Notes under the pieces: generated by a model
Database searches by the model: none
Seen by the model: the letters and a program-made list of their open reading frames with translations, nothing else
Told to the model about the DNA's origin: nothing
NCBI RefSeq assembly: GCF_020740795.1
Contig: NC_067312.1
Location: forward strand, 36,184,905 to 36,248,904
Direction of reading: 5' to 3'
Source of the DNA: Apus apus
Taxonomy: Eukaryota > Chordata > Aves > Apodiformes > Apodidae
DNA: 64,000 bases
Part shown: positions 63,229-64,000 of the stretch, in pieces
Layout: every line of letters starts with the position of its first letter
Numbering within the stretch: position 1 is the first letter of the stretch
Translations under genes and position numbers: made by a program

Positions 63229-63458
63229 GCTCTATTTCTATGTAAATCCACTACATTCCCTTTTTGGCATTCTGCTATAGAGCCATTCTGCTGTGCAGAA
63301 CATACCAACTTCTAACAACAGTTACTTACAGGATTTCTGACATCTGGGAGAGAAACCCACAGAGGAAAGACAATGGGTAACACAATAAGGTAAGTGAGCT
63401 GCTTGCGTGGAGTGTCAGGCCAGGCCAGGCTGAGAGGCTGGTCTTCATCTTCTTCATT
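55106..63458 (-). CDS. SLC24A2: Sodium/potassium/calcium exchanger 2 (NCKX2), C-terminal exons
   Basis: Plasma-membrane exchanger of the CaCA superfamily that moves Ca2+ and K+ against Na+, chiefly in neurons and cone photoreceptors. Four consecutive coding exons are present: 63458-63330, 57910-57821, 57373-57207 and 55355-55106, all with GT/AG ends and matching phases. They encode the end of the large cytosolic loop, the second membrane cluster and the alpha-2 repeat with GTSIPD and [12 protein letters not shown]. The two ion-binding aspartates lie at 57301-57299 and 57220-57218; they are 27 residues apart and the second is 86 residues before the stop, exactly the spacing of D548 and D575 in 661-residue human NCKX2. 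The C terminus is CPVSI. The 5' part of the gene lies beyond 64000. SLC24A3/A4 paralogues are less likely given synteny and the SSNGLF C-terminal block. Confidence 0.95.
55356..57206 (-). other. SLC24A2: SLC24A2 intron between the last two exons
   Basis: About 1.85 kb; no further exon, repeat or RNA gene recognised. Confidence 0.5.
57207..57373 (-). CDS. SLC24A2: SLC24A2 exon: alpha-2 repeat
   Basis: Begins [20 protein letters not shown] and carries [19 protein letters not shown] and [13 protein letters not shown]. It holds both ion-coordinating aspartates; the donor is GTAAGT after a split Gly codon. Confidence 0.96.
57821..57910 (-). CDS. SLC24A2: SLC24A2 exon: membrane segment before alpha-2
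   Basis: 30 codons: [20 protein letters not shown] then [16 protein letters not shown] acceptor and GTAAGG donor, phase 0 on both sides. Confidence 0.95.
57911..63329 (-). other. SLC24A2: SLC24A2 intron, 5.4 kb
   Basis: No extra exon seen. It contains a 28-base A run at 63196-63223. A short G/C-richer patch at 58990-59180 has an open frame on the plus strand that resembles no known protein. Confidence 0.5.
63196..63223 (+). repeat. Poly(A) run of 28
   Basis: 28 consecutive A on the plus strand (poly T in the SLC24A2 pre-mRNA), with no recognised retroposon body attached. Confidence 0.95.
63330..63458 (-). CDS. SLC24A2: SLC24A2 exon: loop end and first helix of C-terminal cluster
   Basis: 43 codons: acidic [20 protein letters not shown], then [20 protein letters not shown] and RNP. 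Phase 0 at both ends. Acidic loop end followed by a membrane helix. Confidence 0.94.
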
Positions 63459-64000
63459 CTGTAAGAAAAGCCACACTGAGCAGAATATTGATGGATGAAT
63501 GAAGTTAGTGAATCTTTAAAAAGAAGTCCTGAGGACTGCTGTGTTTCAGTGAGAAGCCCTGGGGTCTGAAAACGTTGCATTAATACCACACCTACCTCAC
63601 AAGATTAGTTAGGACACAGTAAAAAGGTTTTGGCCAGATTATGACGTAACTTTGGAGTTCAGCTGTCTGAGGATGTCCCTTTACAGCTATGCTGCCAGTG
63701 ATGCTGGTCCCTTGGAATTCACAGAGCAGTGTCATGCCTTCACCCTGGAGGGGAACCTTGTGCCTCAAATGTCTTCTCACAGGCTCTCCCTTGGGATGTA
63801 GGCTAGTCTAGTCAGGGATCAAAACAGGTCTGGATGGAGTTATTGATGAAGTCATCATATGTTGGTATTGGTAATATATTTTTCTACTTTTTGCTGATTC
63901 TGATTGAAGAATGACTCTTTATTATTCCACTATAATAAACTCCTGAATTGTTCAACTACCCAGGTACCTGAACTGATCAGTACCTACAGAAGCAAGCCCA
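63459..64000 (-). other. SLC24A2: SLC24A2 intron continuing past the window edge
   Basis: Noncoding; nothing recognised. The upstream SLC24A2 exons must lie beyond 64000. Confidence 0.5.

Overview
The window is nuclear DNA from a bird. The dispersed repeats are CR1 retrotransposons, several ending in the avian ATTCTATG-type tail. The gene order RPS6 - ACER2 - SLC24A2 matches the segment that is on human 9p22 and, from general knowledge, on the avian Z chromosome. The species cannot be named from sequence alone.

Left flank (1-8.8 kb). No intact gene is visible. The stretch holds an old CR1 (1.64-2.26 kb) and a decayed copy of the bird-expanded Topors-like RING protein family (about 2.54-3.66 kb). 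A second CR1 (4.70-6.66 kb) is split by a 759-bp solo LTR that has a perfect 5-bp target-site duplication. Two more CR1 scraps follow.

RPS6 (8.83-13.67 kb, minus strand) is complete: six exons, 250 codons including the stop, a 5' TOP-like transcription start, a TATA-like box, and a polyadenylation signal.

RPS6 and ACER2 are head to head across one CpG island (13.24-14.66 kb). The initiator codons are 782 bp apart. The island carries a perfect TCTCGCGAGA palindrome, CCAAT boxes, a YY1-type site, a (GGCA)12 microsatellite, and a four-run G-quadruplex motif ending 4 nt before the ACER2 start.

ACER2 (14.42-35.47 kb, plus strand) encodes alkaline ceramidase 2 in six coding exons, 275 residues, with the metal and catalytic residues of the CREST hydrolase family visible. 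A likely 3 kb 3' UTR ends near 38.49 kb. Intron 1 contains a CR1-in-CR1 inverted arrangement; intron 4 contains a young CR1 copy on the minus strand.

Convergent spacer (38.5-55.1 kb). No host coding exon is recognised. It holds an ancient CR1/L3-type relic, a truncated CR1, a TA repeat and T/G- and pyrimidine-rich tracts. Part of it is probably the long 3' UTR of SLC24A2.

SLC24A2 (55.1-63.5 kb, minus strand) is represented by its last four coding exons, encoding the C-terminal half of the K+-dependent Na+/Ca2+ exchanger NCKX2, including the alpha-2 repeat. The 5' exons lie beyond the right edge.

The three genes do not form a pathway. They are a translation component, a Golgi sphingolipid hydrolase and a plasma-membrane exchanger. 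The clearest regulatory link is the RPS6/ACER2 divergent promoter. No undescribed multi-gene system was found; the most notable points are the compact divergent promoter and the nested repeats.
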